Positions 34,745 to 44,082 of a stretch of 64,000 nt of DNA are shown one piece after another. Source of the DNA: Ruegeria sp. HKCCSA071. GTDB taxonomy: Bacteria; Pseudomonadota; Alphaproteobacteria; Rhodobacterales; Rhodobacteraceae. How positions within the stretch are numbered: position 1 is the first letter of the stretch; the number at the start of each line of letters is the position of its first letter. Below the pieces are notes generated by a model. The model was not told the origin of the DNA, made no database searches, and worked only from the letters and a program-made list of their open reading frames with translations. The DNA is taken from contig NZ_JAEDOX010000003.1 in assembly GCF_017872555.1 (NCBI RefSeq), positions 1-64,000 on the forward strand, in the 5' to 3' direction. The translations under genes and the position numbers were made by a program.

Positions 34745-35353
34745 ATGACTGATCAAGACCCCCGCACCGGTGAAATCCTGGATGACGGCAGCATGGCCGG
34801 GCGCGACATGCTGGGGGAACAGCTTTCCAGCCTGTGGTGGACTTTTCTGCTGCGCGGGGTGCTGGCCGGGCTTGTGGGCATCGCGGCGCTGTTCTGGCCA
34901 TCGGGCAGCATCGCGCTGCTGCTGCGGCTGGTCGGTGTTTTGCTGATCCTCGACGGTGGGCTGACGCTTTTGGGTGTTGGCCGTCGCGGGGTGCTGGGTG
35001 GTGCCGCGATCGGCGCGCTTCTGATCGGGCTTATCCTGCTGATCTGGCCGGAGGGCACGGTGAAACTGGCGTTTTTCCTGTTGGGTGCATGGGCGCTGAT
35101 CATCGGGATCGGATCCCTGGCGGCTGCCGGGCAGATGCATCCAAGTGACCCGCAACGCGGTTCCATGCGCGTCTCGGGATTTGTCGCGCTTGTGGTCGGG
35201 CTTGTTCTGATGATCTGGCCGGCAGTGGCGCTGGTTGCACTGGGATGGGGTATCGCATTCTCGGCGCTGGCCATGGCCGCTGTGATGTTCTGGCTGGCCT
35301 CGCGGTTCCGGCAGGCGGGCGACCGCGTCGGTATGAAAACCATCAACAAATAG
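34745..35353 (+). CDS. HdeD family (DUF308) membrane protein
   Basis: 202 residues with six hydrophobic helices in three pairs, for example LLRGVLAGLVGIAALFWPSG and VGLVLMIWPAVALVALGWGI. The repeated FWPSG / IWPEG / IWPAV turns are typical of HdeD/DUF308 proteins, which in E. coli are linked to acid stress. It follows cobB by 62 nt with its own ribosome binding site (GGAGGAT). Confidence 0.85.
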   Translation: MTDQDPRTGEILDDGSMAGRDMLGEQLSSLWWTFLLRGVLAGLVGIAALFWPSGSIALLLRLVGVLLILDGGLTLLGVGRRGVLGGAAIGALLIGLILLIWPEGTVKLAFFLLGAWALIIGIGSLAAAGQMHPSDPQRGSMRVSGFVALVVGLVLMIWPAVALVALGWGIAFSALAMAAVMFWLASRFRQAGDRVGMKTINK

Positions 35354-35372
35354 CACTATCCGCAGCCGCGTG

Positions 35373-35400
35373 GAAAACAGGCCGGGCAAAGCCCGGCCTG
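35373..35400 (-). terminator. Intrinsic terminator of the copper-chaperone gene
   Basis: GGCCGGGC (35380-35387), loop AAA, GCCCGGCC (35391-35398). Read on the minus strand, the hairpin is followed by TGTTTTCC, so it ends the PCu(A)C transcript. A second hairpin, GGGCCGC/GCGGCCC at 35413-35429, lies between it and the gene. Confidence 0.7.
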
Positions 35401-35445
35401 ACGCATGGATGAGGGCCGCAGCGCGGCCCGAAGACAGGCGTTGCC

Positions 35446-35919
35446 CTAGTTCGAATGTGATCCGTGGCCGCCTTTGTCCTGACGCTCCAGATCCACGGGG
35501 ATCTCGATCTCGACCTCGCCTGCCTTTTCAAAGATCAGCGTGACCGGCACCATGGCGTCCTGTTCGAACGGGGCCGTCAAACCCATGAACATCACATGGT
35601 CGCCGCCGCGTTTCAGCATGTGGGTTTCACCGGCCGGAATGGCAAAGCCTTCTTCGACATGCACCATCTTGGCCACACCGTTTTCATCGACCTTGTGGGT
35701 GTGCAATTCCACACGCGCTGCCGCGTCCGAGGTTGCACCGATCAGCCGGTCATCAGCGTCGCCCTGATTGTGGATCATCATGAACGCGGCACCGGCGATG
35801 GCGGTCTTGCCCGAGGACCGGGCATAGGCGTCGTCAACCTTGATGGGGCCTTCGGCAAAGGCGGGGATGGCCAGCGACACGGCGGCCAGAGTTGCAAGCA
35901 GAGTGGTTTTGAGGGACAT
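35446..35919 (-). CDS. Periplasmic copper chaperone PCu(A)C
   Basis: 157 residues. Signal peptide MSLKTTLLATLAAVSLAIPA ending AFA-E. Cupredoxin-like fold with the DUF461 copper motif: His in VELHTHKVDENGVAKMVHVE, then GETHMLKRGGDHVMFMGLT, giving the H(M)-x10-M-x21-H-x-M ligand set, with minor spacing variation. It delivers Cu(I) to the CuA site of cytochrome oxidase. A His-rich tail GGHGSHSN is extra. It follows a DUF2946-like gene by 38 nt. Confidence 0.92.
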   Translation of the reverse strand: MSLKTTLLATLAAVSLAIPAFAEGPIKVDDAYARSSGKTAIAGAAFMMIHNQGDADDRLIGATSDAAARVELHTHKVDENGVAKMVHVEEGFAIPAGETHMLKRGGDHVMFMGLTAPFEQDAMVPVTLIFEKAGEVEIEIPVDLERQDKGGHGSHSN

Positions 35920-35957
35920 CGTGCCTCTCCTGTATAAAGGTTTGAAAAGGGTGGGTT

Positions 35958-36308
35958 TCAAACGCTGACAGGAGGCGCGCGGGCCGGGGCTGCGGAAACC
36001 GGCAGGGCGATCTGGTTGCCCAGATGCCGCAGCGGAGCTGGCTGCGCCCGTTCCGGCGCGGCTGGCAGTGCTGGTTGCGCGACAGCAACAGCACCCAACA
36101 GGGATATTGCATAGTCCGGGCAGTAATGCGGCGTGGCGGTCGGTTGCCCGTTTTCGTCCATATAGACGACGACCGGTCCGGTGCCCGTACACAGCACCAT
36201 CTGACCCACGGCCTTGTCCATGCCGCGCGACATGGCCAGCCCCTGCCCGGTCAGAATCAGCAGCAGGGACAGCGCATAAGGCAGAAATCTGGTAACAGCA
36301 GGTCTCAT
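35958..36308 (-). CDS. DUF2946-like small membrane/exported protein
   Basis: 116 residues. An N-terminal hydrophobic segment (FLPYALSLLLILTGQGLA), then VGQMVLCTGTGPVVVYMDEN and HYCPDYAISLL, two Cys in a pattern reminiscent of DUF2946, and a Pro/Ala-rich tail. Members often sit next to copper proteins; the PCu(A)C gene follows in the same direction. A role in copper delivery is inferred from that neighbour only. Confidence 0.65.
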   Translation of the reverse strand: MRPAVTRFLPYALSLLLILTGQGLAMSRGMDKAVGQMVLCTGTGPVVVYMDENGQPTATPHYCPDYAISLLGAVAVAQPALPAAPERAQPAPLRHLGNQIALPVSAAPARAPPVSV

Positions 36309-36377
36309 TCTGACTCAGCTATAGGTCAGCAGCGGGAAAAGCTTCAAGCGCCAAAGGGTCGCGCTTGAAGCTGTTTT

Positions 36378-36527
36378 TCAGTAATCCAGTCCGGGTCTTT
36401 TTACCGTGTCTGCGGTGAAGCTGGTATGGGACCGGTTCACCCAGCGCTGCATCCGCGTGCAGGTTGCAATCGCCTTGCGGAATACCGCGGCCAGAAACAG
36501 GAAAAGATAAAAACTTTTTAACGTCAT
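36378..36527 (-). CDS. Small basic membrane-associated protein
   Basis: A 49-codon frame: MTLKSFYLFLFLAAVFRKA is a hydrophobic helix, then a basic amphipathic part (CTRMQRWVNRSHTSF) and a short tail ending GLDY. It has a plausible start but only a weak GGGGGC upstream. It lies alone between DUF2946 and rpmB. Function unknown; it could be spurious, although codon third positions look coding. Confidence 0.45.
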   Translation of the reverse strand: MTLKSFYLFLFLAAVFRKAIATCTRMQRWVNRSHTSFTADTVKRPGLDY

Positions 36528-36664
36528 AATGTGGCCCCCGCCTGATGAATGACAGTGACGTTAGGTCAGATTCGGAAACCTGTATGTGAAGAAGTTCACC
36601 AATGGCGAAAAATTAGTTCCAGATTGAGAACAATGGGGGCCGAAAGGGGCTGGCCCAACAGAAA

Positions 36665-36693
36665 AGGCCCCGCACCGAGAGGGTGCAGGGCCT
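36665..36693 (-). terminator. Intrinsic terminator of rpmB
   Basis: On the minus strand AGGCCCTGCACC pairs with GGTGCGGGGCCT, followed by TTTTCTG. It sits about 25 bp after the rpmB stop. Confidence 0.8.
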
Positions 36694-36716
36694 GAAATTC
36701 TGTTGGTTGAAAGACC

Positions 36717-37004
36717 TTAGGCCGAAGCTTGCGCCTTGGCGATTTCTTTCTTCACTTTCAGAGCGTTTGCCGACAGCTCATCATCCTTGGCTTTAGCCAG
36801 GAACGCGTCCAGACCACCGCGGTGGTCAACCGAACGCAGCGCAGCCGCCGAGATGCGCAGCTTGACACCACGGCCCAGAGTTTCGGACTGCAGGGTAACG
36901 TCATTCAGGTTCGGCAGAAAACGACGACGAGTTCTGTTTTTGGCGTGGCTGACATTGTTGCCAGTCATCGGGCCTTTTCCGGTCAGTTCGCAACGGCGCG
37001 ACAT
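36717..37004 (-). CDS. rpmB: 50S ribosomal protein L28
   Basis: 95 residues, typical of alphaproteobacterial L28. N-terminal [20 protein letters not shown], then [17 protein letters not shown] and [20 protein letters not shown]. It lacks the zinc Cys set and is a Cys-poor form apart from Cys4. Single gene with its own terminator. Confidence 0.97.
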   Translation of the reverse strand: MSRRCELTGKGPMTGNNVSHAKNRTRRRFLPNLNDVTLQSETLGRGVKLRISAAALRSVDHRGGLDAFLAKAKDDELSANALKVKKEIAKAQASA

Positions 37005-37236
37005 GGTTTCTTCCTTTGTTTCTGGAGGCCGGGCTGGATACCCGCGGCCAAATCACAAGGGGCGCAACCCGAAGTCGCGCCCGAAAACTGGTTGGATGCG
37101 TGTAGTGGGAATCGCGCGGGGGGTCAAGACGGGCTACGCGAAATCTTTCATTTTGCCTGCCATGCAGGAATGGCCCGGACGGGCCATGCCGTTGGCAAGA
37201 GTATTTGGCAAAAGGTGAAACGTCTATGGCGGCCCT

Positions 37237-38208
37237 TTAGCCGAGCGTGTCCAGAAGCTGACCGGCAGCGACCGCCGGGCTGAGTCGCCCTTGCGAGACT
37301 TCGTCGTTCAGGCGCTCCATCTCGGCGCGGGCCTGCGGTGTGTCGAGGCGGGCGAGAAGGGCGTGGCGGACCTCCTGATCGAACCAGTAGCGGGCCTGGG
37401 CGGCGCGGTTTGCCTCCCAGACACCGGTGTCGCGGCGCCATTTGGTCAGGGTTTGCATTTCGTCCCAGGCCTGTTCCAGCCCGTGTTCTTCGACAGCGGA
37501 AACGGTCATCGCCTTGGGGAAGCCTTCGGGGTCCTGTGGGCGTTTGCGCAGCAGCCGCAGGGCGCCGGCATAATCCGCGCAGGTGCGGGTGGCGGTGGCT
37601 TTCAGGTCGCCATCGGCCTTGTTGACCAGAATGATATCGGCCATTTCCATGATGCCGCGTTTGACGCCCTGCAACTCGTCCCCGCCCGCCGGGGCCAGCA
37701 GCAGCAGGAACAGGTCTGACAGTTCGGACACCACCGTTTCCGACTGTCCCACACCCACAGTTTCGATCAGCACCACGTCATAGCCTGCGGCCTCGCACAG
37801 GGCGATAGCCTCGCGGGTGCGGCGGGCGACGCCGCCAAGGTGGCTCTGGCTGGGAGAGGGGCGGATGAAGGCGTTCTGCTCGCGGCTCAGGCGTTCCATC
37901 CGGGTCTTGTCGCCCAGGATCGAGCCGCCCGAGCGGGCCGAGCTGGGGTCGACCGCCAGAACCGCGACGCGCAGCCCCTGCCCGGTCAGCATCATGCCAA
38001 AGCTTTCGATGAAGGTGGACTTGCCCACACCGGGCGTGCCTGACAGACCGATACGCAGCGCCTGACGCCCCGAACCGGCAAGCTGTGCCAGAAGGTCGCT
38101 GGCCTGTGCCCGGTGATCGGCGCGGTTGCTTTCAACAAGGGTGATCGCACGCGCCAGCGCCCGGCGCTCGCCCTTCAGAATTCTGTCGCTCAGGCTGTCT
38201 GTCTGCAT
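37237..38208 (-). CDS. meaB: Methylmalonyl-CoA mutase-associated GTPase MeaB
   Basis: 323 residues of the ArgK/MeaB G3E GTPase family. P-loop LSGTPGVGKSTFIESFG; AVDPSSARSGGSILGDKTRM is diagnostic; G3 VLIETVGVGQSETVVSELS; G4 VNKADGD. MeaB protects and loads B12-dependent methylmalonyl- or ethylmalonyl-CoA mutase. The mutase gene is not in the window, but the ScfR-like regulator at 14931 fits a species using these acyl-CoA routes. Confidence 0.95.
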   Translation of the reverse strand: MQTDSLSDRILKGERRALARAITLVESNRADHRAQASDLLAQLAGSGRQALRIGLSGTPGVGKSTFIESFGMMLTGQGLRVAVLAVDPSSARSGGSILGDKTRMERLSREQNAFIRPSPSQSHLGGVARRTREAIALCEAAGYDVVLIETVGVGQSETVVSELSDLFLLLLAPAGGDELQGVKRGIMEMADIILVNKADGDLKATATRTCADYAGALRLLRKRPQDPEGFPKAMTVSAVEEHGLEQAWDEMQTLTKWRRDTGVWEANRAAQARYWFDQEVRHALLARLDTPQARAEMERLNDEVSQGRLSPAVAAGQLLDTLG

Positions 38209-38380
38209 TCTTGTCCCGATCCTAGAGGCAGGAACAGTTGCCGTGCTTGGGGGCGTTTGTCCAGACCGGAGGCGGCAGGAATTGCGAAGATCGCGCAGCC
38301 TGCGTCATTTCGTGCGGGGCGATTTGCTGATGTGAGCGCGGAAACTGGACGCCACCTGCGGGATCGCGGATAAGGGCCGG

Positions 38381-40834
38381 ATGATCCTACGCCTGCCCAT
38401 AGACGACGCCATACCCGGCCTGCTGGACACCCTGCGCGCGCAGGGGCGGGCCGTGCTGCAAGCGCCACCCGGTGCGGGCAAGACCACGCGGGTTCCGCTG
38501 GCGATGCTGGAGGCGGGTCTGTGCGGCGGCAGGATCGTGATGCTGGAGCCCCGGCGGCTGGCGGCACGGGCCGCGGCAGAGCGAATGGCAGAGACGCTGG
38601 GAGAGCGCGCCGGCCAGAGTGTCGGCTATCGCGTGCGGGGCGATGCGAAAGTATCAAAAGACACAAGGATCGAGGTGGTGACCGAGGGCATTCTGACCCG
38701 GATGCTGCAATCGGACCCTGACCTGCCGGGCATCGGGGCGGTGATCTTTGATGAATTCCACGAACGCTCATTAAACGCGGATCTGGGGTTGGCGCTGTGC
38801 CTTGAGGTCACGGGCGCGCTGCGGGACGATCTGATTCTGCTGGCCATGTCGGCCACGCTGAATGCAGACCCGGTGGGGCGCCTGATGGCCGCGCCGCTGG
38901 TTACGTCGGAAGGGCGGAGTTTTCCTGTCGAGATGCGCTGGCTGGATCGGCCATTGGGGCCACAGGCGCGGCGGCTGGATGCATTGGTCGATCTGGTCGT
39001 TGAAGCCGAGCGCGAGACCCGCGCCACCGGCGGCGGGATCTTGGTGTTTCTGCCTGGTGAGGGTGAAATCCGGCGGGCTGAGGCAGCTTTGACCGGACGC
39101 CTGCCCGCCAGTTGCACGGTGCGCCCGCTGTTCGGGGCAATGCCCTTTGCGGCCCAGCGCGAAGCGATTGCCCCGGTTGAGACCGGGCGCAAGGTGGTTC
39201 TGGCGACGTCGATTGCAGAAACCTCGCTGACGATCCCCGATATCCGGGTGGTGGTGGATATGGGGCAAGCGCGGCGGGCGCGGTTTGATCCGGGCTCGGG
39301 CATGTCGCGGCTGGTGACCGAGAGGGTTACACGGGCTGAGGCCACGCAACGCGCGGGTCGTGCGGGACGTGTGGCCGAGGGGTTTTGCTACAAGCTTTGG
39401 TCAAAGGGGGAGGATGGCGCGCTGGCCGCGTACCCACCCGCCGAGATCGAAGCCGCCGATCTGACCGGGCTGGCGCTGGAGCTGGCCCTGTGGGGCGCGG
39501 ATGCCGCCGATCTGGCCTTTCTGACCCCGCCACCCGAAGGCGCGATGGCCGAGGCGCGTGCCCTTCTGGCGATGCTGGGCGCGCTGGACGGCAAGGGGCG
39601 GATCACCGAACACGGGCGGGCGCTGGCGGCGCTGCCGTTGCATCCCCGGCTGGGGCATATGCTGGTGCGGGCCGGACCGAATGCCGCGCCTTTGGCCGCC
39701 TTGATGGCCGAGCGCGACCCCCTGCGCGGCGCGCCGGTGGATATCGCTTTGCGGCAAGAGGCACTGCGGGATGTGCGCACCTTTCAGCGCAACCGGGTCT
39801 GGCAGGTGAACTTGGGGGCCGTGGATCGGATCAATGCCGAGGCCAAACGGTTGAGGAAACAGGCCGGGACCGAGAAGAATGATCTGAGCGCTGCCGCCAT
39901 GGCCGCCCTCGCCTATCCCGACCGCATCGGGCAGCGGCGCAAGGGCGATGCGCCGCGTTATGTGCTGTCGGGGGGCAAGGGTGTCGTGCTGGACAGCGGC
40001 GATTCACTGGGGGCCGCGCCTTTTCTGGTTGTCACCGACACCGATGGCAACCCGCGCGAGGCAAAGGTGCGGATGGCCACCCAGATTTCGGAACGCGAGA
40101 TCCGCGAACTGTTCACCGACCAGATCGATTGGGTCGAGGTTTGCGCCTGGTCGAAACGCGAACGGCGGGTCGTTTCCCGGCAGCAGGAGCGGTTCGGGGC
40201 GATCACGCTGGACGACCGCATCTGGAAGGACGTCCCGGACGACGCCGTGGCGCGTGCGATGCTGGACGGGGTGCGCGATCTGGGGTTGCGGCTGGACGGG
40301 GCCGCCGCACGGCTGGCCGCGCGGGTGGAACTGGTGCGTGCCGACGGGGTGGATCTGCCCGACTTTTCGGTCGAGGGTCTGATGGCCGAGCTGGACGGCT
40401 GGCTGTTGCCGATGCTGTCCGGTGTCAAAAGCGCAGAGGACTGGAAACGGTTCGACCTGCTGCCCGCCTTGCGCGCGCGGCTGGACTGGGCCCAGACCCA
40501 GGAACTGGACCGGCGCGCCCCGGGATCGTTTGAAACACCTCTGGGGCGCAAGGTGCCGATCGATTATGGCGCGGCGGTCCCCGAAATCTCGGTTCGGTTG
40601 CAGGAGCTGTTCGGCGTGACCCGGCATCCGGTGGTTGGCGGACAGCCCCTGAAGATCACGCTGCTGTCGCCGGCGCAGCGCCCGATCCAGATTACCCGCG
40701 ATCTGCCGGGGTTCTGGGCCGGGTCTTATGCGGATGTGCGCAAGGATATGCGGGCGCAATACCCCAAGCACCCCTGGCCCGAAGACCCGACACAGGCCGA
40801 CCCGACGCTGAGGGCCAAGCGCAGGCAGGGATAG
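38381..40834 (+). CDS. hrpB: ATP-dependent helicase HrpB
   Basis: 817 residues, full length for this DEAH-family RNA helicase. Motif I APPGAGKTTRVPLAML, motif II as DEFH in VIFDEFHERSLNADLGLA, motif III AMSATLNADP, motif VI ATQRAGRAGRVAEGFCYKLW. The HrpB-specific C-terminal domain is present (PHRLGHML-like PLHPRLGHML, then DLPGFWAGSYADVRKDMRAQ near the end with YPKHPWPEDP). Role in RNA metabolism is uncertain. Divergent from meaB. Confidence 0.95.
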   Translation: MILRLPIDDAIPGLLDTLRAQGRAVLQAPPGAGKTTRVPLAMLEAGLCGGRIVMLEPRRLAARAAAERMAETLGERAGQSVGYRVRGDAKVSKDTRIEVVTEGILTRMLQSDPDLPGIGAVIFDEFHERSLNADLGLALCLEVTGALRDDLILLAMSATLNADPVGRLMAAPLVTSEGRSFPVEMRWLDRPLGPQARRLDALVDLVVEAERETRATGGGILVFLPGEGEIRRAEAALTGRLPASCTVRPLFGAMPFAAQREAIAPVETGRKVVLATSIAETSLTIPDIRVVVDMGQARRARFDPGSGMSRLVTERVTRAEATQRAGRAGRVAEGFCYKLWSKGEDGALAAYPPAEIEAADLTGLALELALWGADAADLAFLTPPPEGAMAEARALLAMLGALDGKGRITEHGRALAALPLHPRLGHMLVRAGPNAAPLAALMAERDPLRGAPVDIALRQEALRDVRTFQRNRVWQVNLGAVDRINAEAKRLRKQAGTEKNDLSAAAMAALAYPDRIGQRRKGDAPRYVLSGGKGVVLDSGDSLGAAPFLVVTDTDGNPREAKVRMATQISEREIRELFTDQIDWVEVCAWSKRERRVVSRQQERFGAITLDDRIWKDVPDDAVARAMLDGVRDLGLRLDGAAARLAARVELVRADGVDLPDFSVEGLMAELDGWLLPMLSGVKSAEDWKRFDLLPALRARLDWAQTQELDRRAPGSFETPLGRKVPIDYGAAVPEISVRLQELFGVTRHPVVGGQPLKITLLSPAQRPIQITRDLPGFWAGSYADVRKDMRAQYPKHPWPEDPTQADPTLRAKRRQG

Positions 40835-41026
40835 GCCTATTGCCACGTCACTTTCAGCAAGCGGCTTGGGCTTTCGGGGCTGTTGCACGAAATCTCACAA
40901 ATCACGGTAAACTTACCGAAGAACCGGTCACAATCAGAAATAAGCGGACATTTCATTGAAGTCTGGCATTATTGTTGTTACGTCACACAGGTTTCGAAGA
41001 CAGAAACAGGATTTGAAGAACATCAC

Positions 41027-41485
41027 ATGAGTGCTTGGCTGCGAAATATCTGGGAAGAGGTCGGACGCCCCTTGTTCCTGCGCCCCCAAAGGGTGCAGTT
41101 TGCGGCCCTGTGCACCCGCAGGCATGAGGATCAGGACGAGGTTCTGCTGATCACCAGCCGCGAAACCGGGCGCTGGATCATCCCGAAAGGCTGGCCAGTC
41201 AATGGTCTGGACGGGTTGGAGACGGCGCTGCTGGAGGCGTGGGAAGAGGCTGGCGTGCGTGCAGATGCGGTTGACAAGGAGCCCGTCGGCCAATTCACCT
41301 ATGACAAGATCTTCAAGGGGGGAACGGCCCAATCGGTCCTGACCCGTGTCTACCGGGTTTCCGTGCGCGAGCTGGCCGATGATTTTCCCGAAGTGGACAA
41401 GCGCAAACGTCAGTGGTTTTCACCGGCAGAAGCCGCCAAACGGGTTCAGGAGCCCGAGTTGCAGGCGCTGCTGCGACAGATGTAG
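41027..41485 (+). CDS. Nudix hydrolase
   Basis: 152 residues. The Nudix box is at about residues 60-80: PKGWPVNGLDGLETALLEAW then EEAGV. The terminal EAWEEAGV keeps the metal-binding Glu residues, but the canonical first Glu and the Arg of REUXEE are both Leu. I recall the alphaproteobacterial subfamily (DIPP-like) as KGWP...EAWEEAG, so this may be normal for it. Likely a hydrolase of a polyphosphate or dinucleotide. The ATG at 41027 is chosen; the upstream extension looks noncoding. Confidence 0.85.
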   Translation: MSAWLRNIWEEVGRPLFLRPQRVQFAALCTRRHEDQDEVLLITSRETGRWIIPKGWPVNGLDGLETALLEAWEEAGVRADAVDKEPVGQFTYDKIFKGGTAQSVLTRVYRVSVRELADDFPEVDKRKRQWFSPAEAAKRVQEPELQALLRQM

Positions 41486-41574
41486 CCGTTTCGCAACAAT
41501 TTGATGGCTGCGCGCTTGCCCCTGAACCGGGAAACCGTTAGCTGCGGGCGATCTGCGAAACTTTGACAAAACCC

Positions 41575-43053
41575 ATGTCTGACACAAACTCAAAACCGCG
41601 CTGGCAGGCGCTTGACACTGACCTGCAACGTATCTCGCGCGTCGAAATTGCCAATCTTCATGTCGCCCGCCCGCTGCTGGCGCCGGGAATCGCACTGGCG
41701 TTCATGGTGCTTGCCGGATTGATGGCGGCGGTGCTGTTCGGACGGGCCGACGGTACCTATATCGTCGTGGCTGCGGCCGCGTTCGGGGCCTATATGGCGA
41801 TCAATATCGGCGCCAACGACGTGGCCAACAACATGGGTCCCGCGGTGGGTGCGAACGCGCTGACCATGGGTGGTGCCATCGTGATTGCCGCCGTTGCCGA
41901 AAGCGCGGGCGCGTTGCTTGCGGGGGGCGATGTGGTCTCGACCATCTCGAAGGGGATCATCGACCCGGCCTCGGTGCAGAACAGCAACGTGTTCATCTGG
42001 GCCATGATGGCGGCGCTGATCTCGTCCGCCATGTGGGTCAATCTGGCGACCTGGATCGGTGCGCCGGTGTCGACAACACATTCGGTTGTGGGCGGGGTCA
42101 TGGGCGCGGGGATTGCCGCTGCCGGGCTGAGCGCGGTGAGCTGGGGCACGATGGGCGCGATTGCGGCCAGCTGGGTGATATCCCCGGTTCTAGGCGGCGT
42201 GATTGCGGCGGCATTCCTGGCGCTGATCAAGACCAAGATCCAGTATCAGGACGACAAGATCGCCGCCGCGCGGCGTTGGGTGCCGATCCTTGTGGCGGTG
42301 ATGGCGGCAGCGTTCGCCACCTACCTGTCGGTCAAGGGTCTGAAGCGGATCGTGAAGATCGAACTGGAGGTGGCGCTGCTGATCGGTCTGGGCAGCGGTG
42401 TGCTGGTCTGGGCGCTGACGGTTCCCTGGGTGCGTCGCAAGTCCGAGGGGCTGGAGAACCGGACCCGGTCGCTAAAAACCCTGTTTGGCCTGCCATTGGT
42501 GATATCGGCCGCGTTTCTGAGTTTTGCCCATGGCGCAAATGATGTGGCCAACGCGGTCGGCCCCCTGGCGGCGATTGTCCACGCGGCAGAGTTCGGGGAT
42601 TTCGCCCAAAAGGTTTCGATCCCGTTATGGGTGATGATCATCGGCGCGTTCGGGATATCGTTCGGTCTGTTCCTGTTCGGGCCCAAGCTGATCCGGATGG
42701 TCGGCAGCCAGATCACCAAGCTGAACCCGATGCGGGCGTTTTGCGTGGCACTGTCGGCGGCGATCACTGTCATTGTGGCCAGCTGGCTGGGCCTGCCGGT
42801 CAGTTCCACGCATATCGCCGTTGGCGCAATCTTTGGCGTCGGGTTCTATCGCGAATGGCAGTCGGATCGCAGGCGGAAACAGAACAATGGGCGAAACGCC
42901 ACAGCGCTGAAGCTGGCCCCCGAAGAATTCCGGCGGCGCAAGCTGGTGCGGCGGTCGCATTTCATGACGATCGTTGCGGCCTGGGTCGTGACCGTGCCTG
43001 CCGCCGCCGCCATGTCGGCCGTGATTTTCTGGACATTGACAAGGTTCGTCTGA
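41575..43053 (+). CDS. Inorganic phosphate transporter, Pit family
   Basis: 492 residues with 10-12 membrane helices. The duplicated PD001131-type signatures are both visible: NIGANDVANNMGPAVGANAL in the N-half and SFAHGANDVANAVGPLAAIV in the C-half, with GAPVSTTHSVVGGVMGAG and GLPVSSTHIAVGAIFGVG. Low-affinity H+- or metal-coupled phosphate uptake. The ATG at 41575 was preferred to a TTG four codons upstream. No PhoU-like DUF47 partner is adjacent. Confidence 0.93.
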   Translation: MSDTNSKPRWQALDTDLQRISRVEIANLHVARPLLAPGIALAFMVLAGLMAAVLFGRADGTYIVVAAAAFGAYMAINIGANDVANNMGPAVGANALTMGGAIVIAAVAESAGALLAGGDVVSTISKGIIDPASVQNSNVFIWAMMAALISSAMWVNLATWIGAPVSTTHSVVGGVMGAGIAAAGLSAVSWGTMGAIAASWVISPVLGGVIAAAFLALIKTKIQYQDDKIAAARRWVPILVAVMAAAFATYLSVKGLKRIVKIELEVALLIGLGSGVLVWALTVPWVRRKSEGLENRTRSLKTLFGLPLVISAAFLSFAHGANDVANAVGPLAAIVHAAEFGDFAQKVSIPLWVMIIGAFGISFGLFLFGPKLIRMVGSQITKLNPMRAFCVALSAAITVIVASWLGLPVSSTHIAVGAIFGVGFYREWQSDRRRKQNNGRNATALKLAPEEFRRRKLVRRSHFMTIVAAWVVTVPAAAAMSAVIFWTLTRFV

Positions 43054-43062
43054 CGACTGCGA

Positions 43063-44037
43063 TCAGAGCCTGATCTGTTCCGGGGACAGCGGATGATCGG
43101 GCGCGTGTTTGATCAGGTCTGACACTTTCGTACAGAGAGGGGTGGGCACCCCGGTTTCATGCCCCAGCCGAATGATATGGCCCTGAAGGCTGTCGATTTC
43201 CGTTTGCCGCTCGGCCATCAGGTCATAGGCCATCGAGGTCCGGGCGGTGGGGTCGATGGTGAGCATCCGCGCCGCGATCCGGCTGAACAAAGGTGTCGGC
43301 AGCCGCAGGATATGCGGCGTCATCCACACCGGAAGCGGCGTTGTCGAGGCCACCGGATGCCCCGCCGCCTTGAGAACGGACAGCGCCTCGGCCATCTGAT
43401 CGGCCATAAGGTTGCGCCAGTCACGGCTGAGCAGCTGATCCACAAGCGGCAGGCCCGACAGCGCGTTCAGCGCGTTGTTGAGGTTGATCACCAGCTTGCC
43501 CCATTGCACCGCCTCGATCCGGTCAGTTGCGATAACGGGCAGGTCCGGGCTGCTGAGGGCGGTGGCCAGATCGCCGGGGCCGTTCTGGATGACGATTTCG
43601 CCCGATGTGGCCCGGTGATAGGTGGCGGGGCCGTTCGGGACCACGTTGAAGGGGACCATGCCCGCGCGCACATCGCGACCGGGCAGCGCCTTGCGCAGGG
43701 TTGCCGCATTGTCGATCCCGTTTTGCCAGGACAGGACGGGTGCGTCCCAACAGGCGGCGTCCGCGATATGTCCGGCCATATCCGCCGTCGCCCCGGATTT
43801 GACGGTGACGATGACCAGTTCGGCCTGATCCAGGCAAGCAGGATCGGTGCTGAGTGTCAGGGTTTCCGCCGCAACATGGGCATTGAGGTCATCGTAATCC
43901 GTGACCGTCAGCCCATGTTCGCGAATGGGGTCCAGTACACGGGCACGACCCAGCAAGGTCACCGCATGCCCTGAGCGGGCCAGTAAACCGCCGCAGTAGC
44001 AGCCGATGCTGCCCGCGCCTGCGATGACAAGTTTCAT
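43063..44037 (-). CDS. 2-dehydropantoate 2-reductase-like protein
   Basis: 324 residues of the KPR/PanE family. N-terminal NADPH site KLVIAGAGSIGCYCGGLLAR, then VIVTVKSGATADMA, catalytic Lys region VQWGKLVINLNNALNALSGL. PanE reduces ketopantoate in pantothenate synthesis, but the family includes paralogues with other substrates, and no pantothenate genes are nearby. Converges on the phosphate transporter with a 9-nt gap. Confidence 0.85.
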   Translation of the reverse strand: MKLVIAGAGSIGCYCGGLLARSGHAVTLLGRARVLDPIREHGLTVTDYDDLNAHVAAETLTLSTDPACLDQAELVIVTVKSGATADMAGHIADAACWDAPVLSWQNGIDNAATLRKALPGRDVRAGMVPFNVVPNGPATYHRATSGEIVIQNGPGDLATALSSPDLPVIATDRIEAVQWGKLVINLNNALNALSGLPLVDQLLSRDWRNLMADQMAEALSVLKAAGHPVASTTPLPVWMTPHILRLPTPLFSRIAARMLTIDPTARTSMAYDLMAERQTEIDSLQGHIIRLGHETGVPTPLCTKVSDLIKHAPDHPLSPEQIRL

Positions 44038-44082
44038 GATACCCCCTCTGGTATACCAGAAAGGATCACCGCAAACGGACGG

